From the NCBI GenBank assembly GCA_003524335.1, contig DQHV01000164.1, positions 2,381 through 8,319 on the forward strand: a stretch of DNA of 5,939 nucleotides. Direction: 5' to 3'. Below, piece by piece: positions 1 through 5,412 of the stretch. The stretch's first letter is position 1. Every line of letters starts with the position of its first letter. Under the pieces are notes generated by a model. The model was not told the DNA's origin and made no database searches. It saw nothing but the letters and a program-made list of their open reading frames with translations. This DNA is from Candidatus Aminicenantota bacterium (GTDB taxonomy: Bacteria > Acidobacteriota > Aminicenantia > Aminicenantales > UBA8522). The position numbers and the translations under genes were made by a program.

Positions 1-129
1 GCGATCATCGCCGGCGGCAAGGGAACGGCCAAGGAAAAGATGGAGGCGCTCGAGGCGGCGGGGGTGTTTGTCGCCAAGAGCCCGGCGGAGATCGGGCTCA
101 AGGTCAAGGAAGCCTTGAAGAGAGGCTGA
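1..129 (+). CDS. sucD: Succinyl-CoA synthetase (ADP-forming) alpha subunit, C-terminal end
   Basis: The 5' part lies outside the window; 42 codons and a TGA stop are present. The residues [20 protein letters not shown], followed by GV, SPAEIG and a short Lys-rich tail, match the C-terminus of the SucD family (for E. coli SucD I recall GGKGTADEKFAALEAAGV then ADIG). The family forms the CoA-binding alpha half of the TCA-cycle enzyme that interconverts succinyl-CoA and succinate with ATP or GTP formation in the cytoplasm. The phospho-histidine and CoA-binding regions lie upstream and cannot be checked. The beta-subunit gene sucC would normally sit just upstream. The stop codon is TGA followed by C, and the downstream PHP gene continues in the same frame 3 nt later, so the two are very likely co-transcribed and translationally coupled. 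Confidence 0.9.
   Translation, partial: AIIAGGKGTAKEKMEALEAAGVFVAKSPAEIGLKVKEALKRG
121..125 (+). promoter_or_regulatory. Ribosome-binding site for the ATT-initiated PHP gene
   Basis: AGAGG lies inside the last sucD codons, 7 nt before ATT at 133. This is the right distance for a start at 133 and wrong for any later in-frame start. It is the main support for calling the unusual initiation codon. Confidence 0.55.
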
Positions 130-132
130 CGA

Positions 133-819
133 ATTCCAAAGCTTAAGGTTGATTTCCACACCCACACGAGCGACGACCCTAAAGACTATATCGACTTCAG
201 CGCGGAGCAGCTCATCAGCCGGGCAGCGGAGCGCGGTCTCGACGCCCTGGCCATCACCAACCATGATGTCATTACCTTCAACCGGGAGCTCGAGGGATAC
301 GCCGACGAGCGGGGCCTCCTTCTCCTCCCCGGTGTCGAGCTGACGCTCTCCGACAAGCACGTCGTCGTCGTCAACCCGGACTTCAGGGAGGCCGAGAGTT
401 ACCGGTCGCTCGACGACCTGGCCGGGATCAGAAACGACAGGAACCTCGTCATTGCCCCTCATCCCTTCTATCCCGGGTCCCGGTGCCTCAGGTCGAGCTT
501 GGAGCCGCACATCGATTCTTTTGACGCCGTCGAGTTCTCGTTCTTCTACAGCCGGCTCATCAACCCGAACAAGAAGGCCGTCCAGGCCGCCGGTCATCAC
601 GGCAAACCGCTGGTCGGCTCTTCCGACTGTCACAACATCTGGCAGGTCGGGTATACTTATTCAGTCGTCGAGGCCGAGAAGACGATCCCCTCCATCATCG
701 CGGCGGTAAAAGAGGGCCGGGTCGAAGTCGCCACCACACCCCTCTCCATGCGGGCGATGTTCAGGGTAGGAGTCAATTGGGTGCTGGGCGACAAACTGAA
801 AGTCCACTTGAGAATATAA
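133..819 (+). CDS. PHP-domain metal-dependent hydrolase with apparent ATT start
   Basis: A 228-residue protein of the PHP (polymerase and histidinol phosphatase) superfamily, cytoplasmic, probably a phosphoesterase; substrate not recognised. The metal-binding set looks complete: HTHTSDD (H9, H11, D15), ITNHDV (H44), PGVEL (E69), KHVVVVN (H76), IAPHPF (H110) and SSDCH (D165, H167). The N-terminal HTHT strand is essential, so the gene must begin upstream of it. Yet no ATG, GTG or TTG occurs in frame between the sucD stop (127-129) and TTG at 499, which is residue 123. The best start is ATT at 133, giving IPKLKVDFHTHT with initiator Met replacing Ile, preceded by AGAGG at 7 nt. Alternatives are TGA readthrough from sucD (same frame, leaky UGA-C context) or a base error in an original ATG. 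It sits 3 nt after sucD in an evident operon; no separate promoter is seen. The length is typical of short stand-alone PHP proteins (YciV-like). Confidence 0.85.
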   Translation: MPKLKVDFHTHTSDDPKDYIDFSAEQLISRAAERGLDALAITNHDVITFNRELEGYADERGLLLLPGVELTLSDKHVVVVNPDFREAESYRSLDDLAGIRNDRNLVIAPHPFYPGSRCLRSSLEPHIDSFDAVEFSFFYSRLINPNKKAVQAAGHHGKPLVGSSDCHNIWQVGYTYSVVEAEKTIPSIIAAVKEGRVEVATTPLSMRAMFRVGVNWVLGDKLKVHLRI

Positions 820-840
820 GAGAGGATCTTGTGACACGCA

Positions 841-860
841 ACGAATTCAAGAGAATTCGT
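841..860. repeat. Inverted repeat: 8-bp perfect stem, 4-nt loop
   Basis: ACGAATTC (841-848) and its exact reverse complement GAATTCGT (853-860) flank the loop AAGA. An outer pair TGACA (832-836) and TGTCA (866-870) can extend the stem across an unpaired 4x5-nt internal loop. There is no run of T directly after the stem, so it is not a typical intrinsic terminator. It could be a weak terminator, an operator for a dimeric regulator, or an mRNA hairpin in the MBL leader. Confidence 0.5.
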
Positions 861-906
861 GTTCATGTCATTGAATTTTCCGGTCACCCGAATTTTCGTT
901 AATAAA

Positions 907-912
907 AGGAGG
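907..912 (+). promoter_or_regulatory. Ribosome-binding site of the MBL-fold gene
   Basis: AGGAGG, in the context AAAAGGAGG, is a full-strength Shine-Dalgarno sequence ending 4 nt before ATG at 917. It fixes that start, which also gives a complete signal peptide. Confidence 0.8.
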
Positions 913-916
913 CCAG

Positions 917-1864
917 ATGAGAGCCAATCAGAAAATCGGCTTAGCGACAGTCTTGTCTATGGCTGTGATTCTCGGGATGGCGGCCGCGGCACAACAGCCC
1001 CAGCAGACCCGGCCGGCTCAGCCGCCCCAATACCAGCAGCAGCCCTCGCCCATCGCCCTCGAGAAGATCGCCGCCAATATCTATCAAGTCAAGGGCGGAA
1101 GCGGAGCCAATTGCGGTGTCATCATCGGCGAAAAAGAGGTCATGGTCATCGACGCCAAGATGAGCGAGGAATCGGCCAAGCAGATGCTCGCCGAGATCGC
1201 CAAGCTCTCCCCTGTTCCGGTCCGAGTCCTCGCCTTCACCCATAGCGACGGCGACCATGTCAACGGCATCGCCGGCTTCCCGGCGGACATCAAGATTCTC
1301 GCCCAGGAGGAGACAAAGCGCTACATGGATGAGGCCTTTACGGACGAGAAGCAGAGGGCTTATCTTCCCCTGATCAAGACCTTCGCCTCAGGGGGCCCTG
1401 AATACGATTTAGGGGGCCGGAAAGTCCAGCTTATCCACTTTGGCCCCGCCCACACGAGCGGCGACGCCGTCATCTTCTGCCCCCAGGAGAAGGTCGCCTT
1501 TCTTGGCGACCTCTTCTTCGCCGGCCGGGACCCGCTGGTCCATCGTCACAAGAATGGGAATTCATTCGGACTGGTCAAAGTGCTCAACTCCGTGCTTCAG
1601 CTCGACGCCGAGGTCTTCCTCAGCGGCCATGCCGAGAAAGCCGCCCGGGCGGACATCAAAGCCTTGATCAAGTCGATCGAGGACAAGCAGGCCCAGATCG
1701 AGGCCATGATCGCCGAGGGCAAATCTCTGGACGAGATCAAGAAGTTCTACAAGGTCGAAGACAGGCCGGCGTCACCGGGACGGCCCCAATTTCTGAGCCT
1801 GGCCGAGGTGATCTACCTGGAGTTCATGGAAAAGCAAATAAAACTAAAGCCCAAAAAAACGTAG
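917..1864 (+). CDS. Secreted metallo-beta-lactamase-fold hydrolase
   Basis: A 315-residue exported protein. Residues 1-25 form a Sec signal peptide: MRANQK, then a hydrophobic core ending MAAAA. A Gln/Pro-rich linker (about 26-45) leads into an MBL-fold domain. Likely zinc ligands are the THSDGDHVNG motif (H109, D111, D113, H114), H179 in GPAHTSGD, D198 in FLGDLFF and H238 in LSGH. The motif reads HxDxDH rather than the canonical HxHxDH, so the second histidine of metal site 1 is an aspartate. The order and spacing of motifs resemble periplasmic MBL-fold hydrolases of the broad SoxH/class B lactamase-like group. The substrate (beta-lactam, lactone, thioester or phosphoester) cannot be told. 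The C-terminal part (about 240-280) is helical and charged, followed by a Lys-rich tail. Its stop codon directly abuts that of the convergent fusion gene. Fold and export are confident; specific activity is not. Confidence 0.88.
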   Translation: MRANQKIGLATVLSMAVILGMAAAAQQPQQTRPAQPPQYQQQPSPIALEKIAANIYQVKGGSGANCGVIIGEKEVMVIDAKMSEESAKQMLAEIAKLSPVPVRVLAFTHSDGDHVNGIAGFPADIKILAQEETKRYMDEAFTDEKQRAYLPLIKTFASGGPEYDLGGRKVQLIHFGPAHTSGDAVIFCPQEKVAFLGDLFFAGRDPLVHRHKNGNSFGLVKVLNSVLQLDAEVFLSGHAEKAARADIKALIKSIEDKQAQIEAMIAEGKSLDEIKKFYKVEDRPASPGRPQFLSLAEVIYLEFMEKQIKLKPKKT

Positions 1865-1867
1865 CTA
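1862..1867. other. Abutting convergent stop codons (TAGCTA)
   Basis: The + strand gene ends with TAG at 1862-1864 and the - strand gene with TAG read from 1867-1865, with no base between. No intrinsic terminator can fit between the genes, so each transcript must run into the other gene. Confidence 0.9.
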
Positions 1868-4126
1868 TGACTGAGGGATGGTACTCTGGGGGACATCCCC
1901 AGTGAAGACAAAGTAATCGTAAACGAGCCGGGCGATCTCGGCGATGATCTTCTCCACGTCTTCCGTCTCATCCTCGAAGCCCTTGGTGAAGACAGTGATA
2001 GCCATATGCCCGAGCCCGTCGGGAAGAGTGATGATCCCCGTGTCGTTGACCGTGCCGGCGATCGTCCCCGTCTTGTGGGCGACGGGAGCCCCCGGCGGCA
2101 GCTTTCCTTTGATCCGCCCCTCCCCTGTCTGGCACTGGAGCATGATCGAGAGGATGAGGTCGCAGCTCTCCGGATCGAGGATTTCCTTCTTATAGACCTT
2201 TTCCAAGACCCGGTTCATGGCCGCGGGGGTACTCTGGTCCCTCGGGTCCAGGATGAACTTCTGTCTGGACTCGCGGTTGGCCTCGGGAGTTCGCCCGGGC
2301 ATCTTCCTGGCTTCGGCTTCGATTTGCTCGAGGGTCAATCCTTTGTATTTCTGATAGTCCACGCCCATCCAGTCCATGATCAACTCTTGGCACGACCTGT
2401 TGACCGAGATGCCCTCGACCCCGTACTGCCTGAGACGCTTATTGACGTTCTCCGGGCCTGCTTTGGCCAGAAGGATGTCGGCGGCCGAATTATCACTGAT
2501 CATCATCATCAGGTTGGCCAGGTTTCGGACGGTGAGTTTGATTCCCGGCGCGGTCAGGCTGGAAAGCATCCCGCTTCCTAGGTGTTGTTCGGTCTTCTGG
2601 ACGCTGACCTCGTCTTCGAGAGATAACTTCCCCTCTTTGACCTGGGCCATGATCTCGACCAGCACGGGCAACTTGAAGGTGCTGGCCATGGGAAACCGGC
2701 TTCCGGCGTTGATCTCCAGACTCTGCCCGGACTCGAGATGCCGGAGCGCAACACCCACCTCGCCCTCGGCCCTCTTGATGACGTCCTCGACACGTCTTCG
2801 CAGACGGTCGATGCGGCCGCTGGCCGGGGCCGCGATTTGGGGAGCCGTCTTCGTCATGTCGCTCGGGGCTATCTTATCTCCTTCCTTCATCTCCGCCGGC
2901 TTGAACTCGAACTTGATCGTCAACTCCCTGGCCTCCCCGTCCCGGAGAAGCCGGAACTTCGCTTCCTCGTCCCAAGGGACGCCGGCCAGATATGTCCGCA
3001 TTTCATTGATATCGGAGAAGTTGCGGCCATCGACGGACAGGATGACATCTCCTTTTTCGATGTCGGCGCCAGACGCCACACCGTCGATCGGCTTCCTCTC
3101 GACGACAATATTATCGAGCCCGTTCACGTTCTTGAGGGCAAGGGCGACCGCCGGATAGGCCGGCCGCTCCTGTTCGGGAACCCCCCGGACGAAGTCGGCG
3201 AAGCTCCCGGAAACGCCCAGGCTGCGTTCATCGGCCGCCACCTCGACGGCCAATACAGTCCGGGAGGGCATCCGGTTTCTCTCGGATACCCGCCGATTGA
3301 TGCCCAGGTTATAAAGGAGATGTCCGGAGCCAGCCAGGACGATCATCTTTCGTCCTTCCCGTTCGCCGCCCCTGATGGCATTGGCCGCCATGACTTCATC
3401 CCAGGCCGACTGCGCCCGATAAAGGCCCTCGAACATCTTCTCCAGACCTTCCCCCTTCATGGCGTGGGGGATCTCGCTCGACTCGAAGATCGTCCGGATG
3501 AGAGTCCGGTGGTCTTGATCGGAGAGGTCGGGCCGGGGAACCAGGGCTTTTTCCTCGTCGGAGAGGCCTTCCCAGCCTTTCATCCTTATCTTGGTGATGA
3601 CATCCCGGGGCGCGTTGAGGCCGAAGACCGGGATCCTGTTATCCCTGGCAAAATCAAAGATCTTCTCATAGTAGCCGTAATTCATGCTCCAGTTGACATA
3701 CCATCTCACTTCCCGGATGAGGTCGTCCTTGGAGAGAATCCCCTGGCTCCACTTGTCCAGCGCGGGCTGGGTTTCGGCAGGCAACATCTCCAGGCCTACG
3801 GCGATATTCGGGTCTTGGGCGAACAGGCCCTGGATGACTTTGAGCTGGATGTCGTGCATCGCCGTGTTGTCGTGGCTTTCCCCGACATAGACGAACCGGC
3901 TGTCCTTCATCTCCTTGATCATTCTCTCAAAGGACACGGGCTTGCCGGCCCGGGCCGAGACGATCCCCCCCGAGGTGACTTGGATGACCTTGTTTTTAAG
4001 TTTGGCATCACCGATCGCCAGACGGAGTGTCTTGTCTTCTCCCTCCGCTTTTTCCTGGCTCAGCAAAAGAGATGCAAAGATGGCCAACGCCGCCAGCAAG
4101 AGCAAAACCGATTTTTTCCAGGACAT
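1865..4126 (-). CDS. Secreted ChaN-like / PDZ / class A beta-lactamase-like fusion protein
   Basis: A 753-residue three-domain protein, in order. (1) Signal peptide, about 1-23 (MSWKKS then a Leu/Ala core), with no lipobox Cys. (2) ChaN-like domain of the haem-binding/Tiki/EreA superfamily, about 45-300: FVYVGESHDN (E83, H85), H91, VGLEMLP (E113) and GSGHLLYNLGI (H269). (3) PDZ domain, about 325-407, with IEKGDVILSVDGRNF. (4) Linker, about 408-437. (5) Class A beta-lactamase-like serine hydrolase, about 438-745: STFK (S482, K485), SDN (544-546), DQSTPAAM (630-637), PVAHKTGT (K685-G687) and NDTGIITLPDG (694-704). SxxK-to-SDN spacing (62) is near the class A value of 60, but SxxK-to-KTG (203 versus about 164) shows an insertion of about 40 residues around 585-626. 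The usual ExxLN glutamate is not obvious; E581 in NRSCQELI is the nearest candidate. The start at 4126 is chosen for its AGGAGG site and upstream promoter; ATG at 4162 lies inside the -10 box. Periplasmic location is inferred. The frame is uninterrupted, so this looks like a real fusion. Confidence 0.88.
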   Translation of the reverse strand: MSWKKSVLLLLAALAIFASLLLSQEKAEGEDKTLRLAIGDAKLKNKVIQVTSGGIVSARAGKPVSFERMIKEMKDSRFVYVGESHDNTAMHDIQLKVIQGLFAQDPNIAVGLEMLPAETQPALDKWSQGILSKDDLIREVRWYVNWSMNYGYYEKIFDFARDNRIPVFGLNAPRDVITKIRMKGWEGLSDEEKALVPRPDLSDQDHRTLIRTIFESSEIPHAMKGEGLEKMFEGLYRAQSAWDEVMAANAIRGGEREGRKMIVLAGSGHLLYNLGINRRVSERNRMPSRTVLAVEVAADERSLGVSGSFADFVRGVPEQERPAYPAVALALKNVNGLDNIVVERKPIDGVASGADIEKGDVILSVDGRNFSDINEMRTYLAGVPWDEEAKFRLLRDGEARELTIKFEFKPAEMKEGDKIAPSDMTKTAPQIAAPASGRIDRLRRRVEDVIKRAEGEVGVALRHLESGQSLEINAGSRFPMASTFKLPVLVEIMAQVKEGKLSLEDEVSVQKTEQHLGSGMLSSLTAPGIKLTVRNLANLMMMISDNSAADILLAKAGPENVNKRLRQYGVEGISVNRSCQELIMDWMGVDYQKYKGLTLEQIEAEARKMPGRTPEANRESRQKFILDPRDQSTPAAMNRVLEKVYKKEILDPESCDLILSIMLQCQTGEGRIKGKLPPGAPVAHKTGTIAGTVNDTGIITLPDGLGHMAITVFTKGFEDETEDVEKIIAEIARLVYDYFVFTGDVPQSTIPQS

Positions 4127-4133
4127 TATGATG

Positions 4134-4139
4134 CCTCCT
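4134..4139 (-). promoter_or_regulatory. Ribosome-binding site of the ChaN-PDZ-lactamase gene
   Basis: Read on the - strand this is AGGAGG, 7 nt before ATG at 4126. It decides the start: the in-frame ATG at 4162 would add 12 residues before the signal peptide and lies upstream of the predicted transcription start. Confidence 0.85.
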
Positions 4140-4157
4140 ACATGTGATCGAGCCTGT

Positions 4158-4187
4158 ATCATAGCTCCCGGCTTCGCTTCCCGTCAA
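4158..4187 (-). promoter_or_regulatory. Sigma70-type promoter of the ChaN-PDZ-lactamase gene
   Basis: On the - strand, TTGACG (4187-4182) is followed by an 18-bp spacer and TATGAT (4163-4158). Each box matches consensus at five of six positions. The predicted transcription start is near 4151, giving a leader of about 25 nt that contains the AGGAGG site. Confidence 0.7.
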
Positions 4188-4200
4188 ACAATCATCTTCC

Positions 4201-4229
4201 TTGACAGCCAAAGGATGAGTCCTTAGAAT
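4201..4229 (+). promoter_or_regulatory. Sigma70-type promoter of the MFS gene
   Basis: TTGACA (4201-4206), a perfect -35 box, is followed by a 17-bp spacer and TAGAAT (4224-4229), a five-of-six -10 box. The predicted transcription start is about 4235-4238, immediately before ATG at 4239. The transcript would therefore have essentially no 5' leader. Confidence 0.7.
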
Positions 4230-4238
4230 TCGAGGGAA

Positions 4239-5405
4239 ATGAAAGAGGGCGAGGATCAGGCCAAAAAAACGGTCCGCGTCTTTGCCGCCGCCTCCTTCCT
4301 CAATGACTTGGGCTCGGACATCATCTATCCGGTCTGGCCGCTGTTCGTAACCGAAATTCTCGGGGCCAACATGGCCGTGCTCGGTTTCCTTGACGGCCTG
4401 GGCGAAGCCCTCGTATCTCTCTCCCAGGCCGCTTCCGGATACGTCTCCGACCGGATCAAGCGCCGCAAGATCTTCATCTGGACAGGGTATCTGTGCGGCT
4501 CGCTCTCGCGGGCCGGTTATGCCCTCTCCGGCCTCTGGCCGCAGCTCATCCCCTTCCGCATCCTCGACCGGGCCGGCAAGATCCGGAGCGCCCCGCGCGA
4601 TGCCCTGATCGCCGACATCTCGACCGACGGCAATCGCGGCCGGCACTTCGGGCTGCTCCGGGCCATGGACAACTTCGGCGCGGTCACGGGCATCCTCATC
4701 TCCATCGTCCTCTTCAACGTCCTCGGCTACCGGCTCCTCTTCGCCCTGGCCGCCATCCCCTCGGTCATCGGCGTGACCCTCATCCTCAAGAACATCAAGG
4801 AAGCCAAATCGCCGGGCGTCAGGGCCTTCAAGGGCCTCTCGTTCAAGGACATCGACCGCAACCTCGCTCTCTATATCGTCCTCAACGGCGTCTTCGCCCT
4901 GGGGGCTTTCACTTACTCGTTCCTGCTCATCAACGCGAAGTCGGCCGGGTTCAAGGCGGGATTCATCCCCGTTCTCTACTTGGTCTTTTCGGCCTCGGCC
5001 GCCGTGCTCTCCTACCCCTTCGGGCGGCTCTCCGACAGGATCGGCCGCAAGCCCGTCATGTTCATCGCCTACGGGGCCTGGGCGGCCGTTTGCGCGGGCG
5101 TCATCGTCAGCCGGACCCTGCCCGCCGTGGCCTCGCTCTTCGTCCTCTTCGGCGTCCACAAGGCCGCCCTCGAGCCCGTTCAGAAGACCATCGTCGCCGA
5201 GCTCGCTCCGCAGCCTTTCCGGGCCTCGGTCTTGGGAGGATTCCAGATGGTCATTGGCCTGGCCGCTTTCCCGGCGTCGCTCCTGGCCGGCTTCCTCTGG
5301 GACAAGGCGGGCAGACAGGTGCCTTTCTACGTGTCGCTGGGATTGACGGCCATCGCCGCCTTTCTCCTTCTCTTCGTCAAGGAGAAGGGGAAGCCGGCGG
5401 CCTAG
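4239..5405 (+). CDS. Major facilitator superfamily (MFS) transporter
   Basis: A 388-residue inner-membrane protein with about 12 hydrophobic segments in two halves joined by a charged loop (about 184-208: KNIKEAKSPGVRAFKG). MFS motif A occurs in both halves: GYVSDRIKRRK (67-77) after TM2 and FGRLSDRIGRKP (261-272) after TM8. The sequence RAGKIRSAPRDALIAD (111-126) and the later EPVQKTIVAEL with FPASLLAGFLWD (344-355) mark a bacterial MFS subgroup of uncharacterised transporters usually annotated as drug-efflux-like. The substrate cannot be deduced. The start is the only in-frame ATG before TM1 (NDLGSDIIYPVWPLF). Its only Shine-Dalgarno-like stretch, GAGGG, ends 2 nt before the ATG, which is too close, and the promoter places transcription start at the ATG. 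It is divergent from the ChaN-PDZ-lactamase gene and converges with the EF-G gene 7 bp away. Confidence 0.88.
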   Translation: MKEGEDQAKKTVRVFAAASFLNDLGSDIIYPVWPLFVTEILGANMAVLGFLDGLGEALVSLSQAASGYVSDRIKRRKIFIWTGYLCGSLSRAGYALSGLWPQLIPFRILDRAGKIRSAPRDALIADISTDGNRGRHFGLLRAMDNFGAVTGILISIVLFNVLGYRLLFALAAIPSVIGVTLILKNIKEAKSPGVRAFKGLSFKDIDRNLALYIVLNGVFALGAFTYSFLLINAKSAGFKAGFIPVLYLVFSASAAVLSYPFGRLSDRIGRKPVMFIAYGAWAAVCAGVIVSRTLPAVASLFVLFGVHKAALEPVQKTIVAELAPQPFRASVLGGFQMVIGLAAFPASLLAGFLWDKAGRQVPFYVSLGLTAIAAFLLLFVKEKGKPAA

Positions 5406-5412
5406 CGACGGC

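Larger units (their letters stand above)
820..916 (+). other. Intergenic region between the PHP and MBL-fold genes
   Basis: This 97-bp stretch is AT-rich relative to its surroundings. It contains the 841-860 inverted repeat and four GAATT boxes at 843, 853, 873 and 890, two of them extended to GAATTTTC (873-880 and 890-897, 17 bp apart). It ends in AAAAGGAGG before the MBL start. I see no convincing sigma70 promoter: TTGAAT at 871 and TTAATA at 899 are separated by 22 bp, which is too long. Either a weak or alternative-sigma promoter lies here or the MBL gene is read through from the sucD operon. Confidence 0.6.
4127..4238. promoter_or_regulatory. Divergent intergenic control region
   Basis: This 112-bp region separates the leftward fusion gene from the rightward MFS gene and holds both their promoters. 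The two -35 boxes face away from each other with only 13 bp between them (4188-4200). One bound regulator could therefore affect both genes. I see no clear dyad operator. Confidence 0.7.

Noticed and set aside
499..819. Starting the PHP gene at TTG 499 as a 106-residue protein.
   Set aside because: This would discard the HTHT, NHD, VEL and PHP metal motifs that are encoded intact upstream in the same frame, and no ribosome-binding site precedes 499.
841..870. Intrinsic terminator for the sucD-PHP operon.
   Set aside because: The stem is AT-rich and is not followed by a T run, so it is listed only as an inverted repeat.
859..1245. A 128-codon + strand open frame overlapping the start of the MBL gene.
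   Set aside because: It has no ribosome-binding site, its product is Arg/His/Pro-rich without motifs, and it overlaps a well-supported secreted protein.
2738..4147. A 469-codon open frame on the + strand opposite the ChaN-PDZ-lactamase gene.
   Set aside because: It is antisense to a frame with clear domains, signal peptide, ribosome-binding site and promoter. Its translation has no recognisable motif; it is a GC-driven mirror frame.
4127..4162. Upstream ATG at 4162 as start of the fusion gene.
   Set aside because: It lies within the predicted -10 box, upstream of the expected transcript start, and would put 12 polar residues before the signal peptide. ATG 4126 has AGGAGG at 7 nt.
131..4231. 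Repeated GAATTC hexamers at 131, 843, 853, 1558 and 4226, several near gene starts.
   Set aside because: Somewhat more than the one or two expected in this length, but one lies inside the MBL coding sequence and spacing is irregular. Only the 843/853 pair forms a defined structure.
4008..5159. A 383-codon open frame on the - strand across the MFS gene and the divergent promoter region.
   Set aside because: Its product is a low-complexity Asp/Glu/Gly/Arg-rich string typical of the antisense of a GC-rich membrane-protein gene, and it runs through both promoters.
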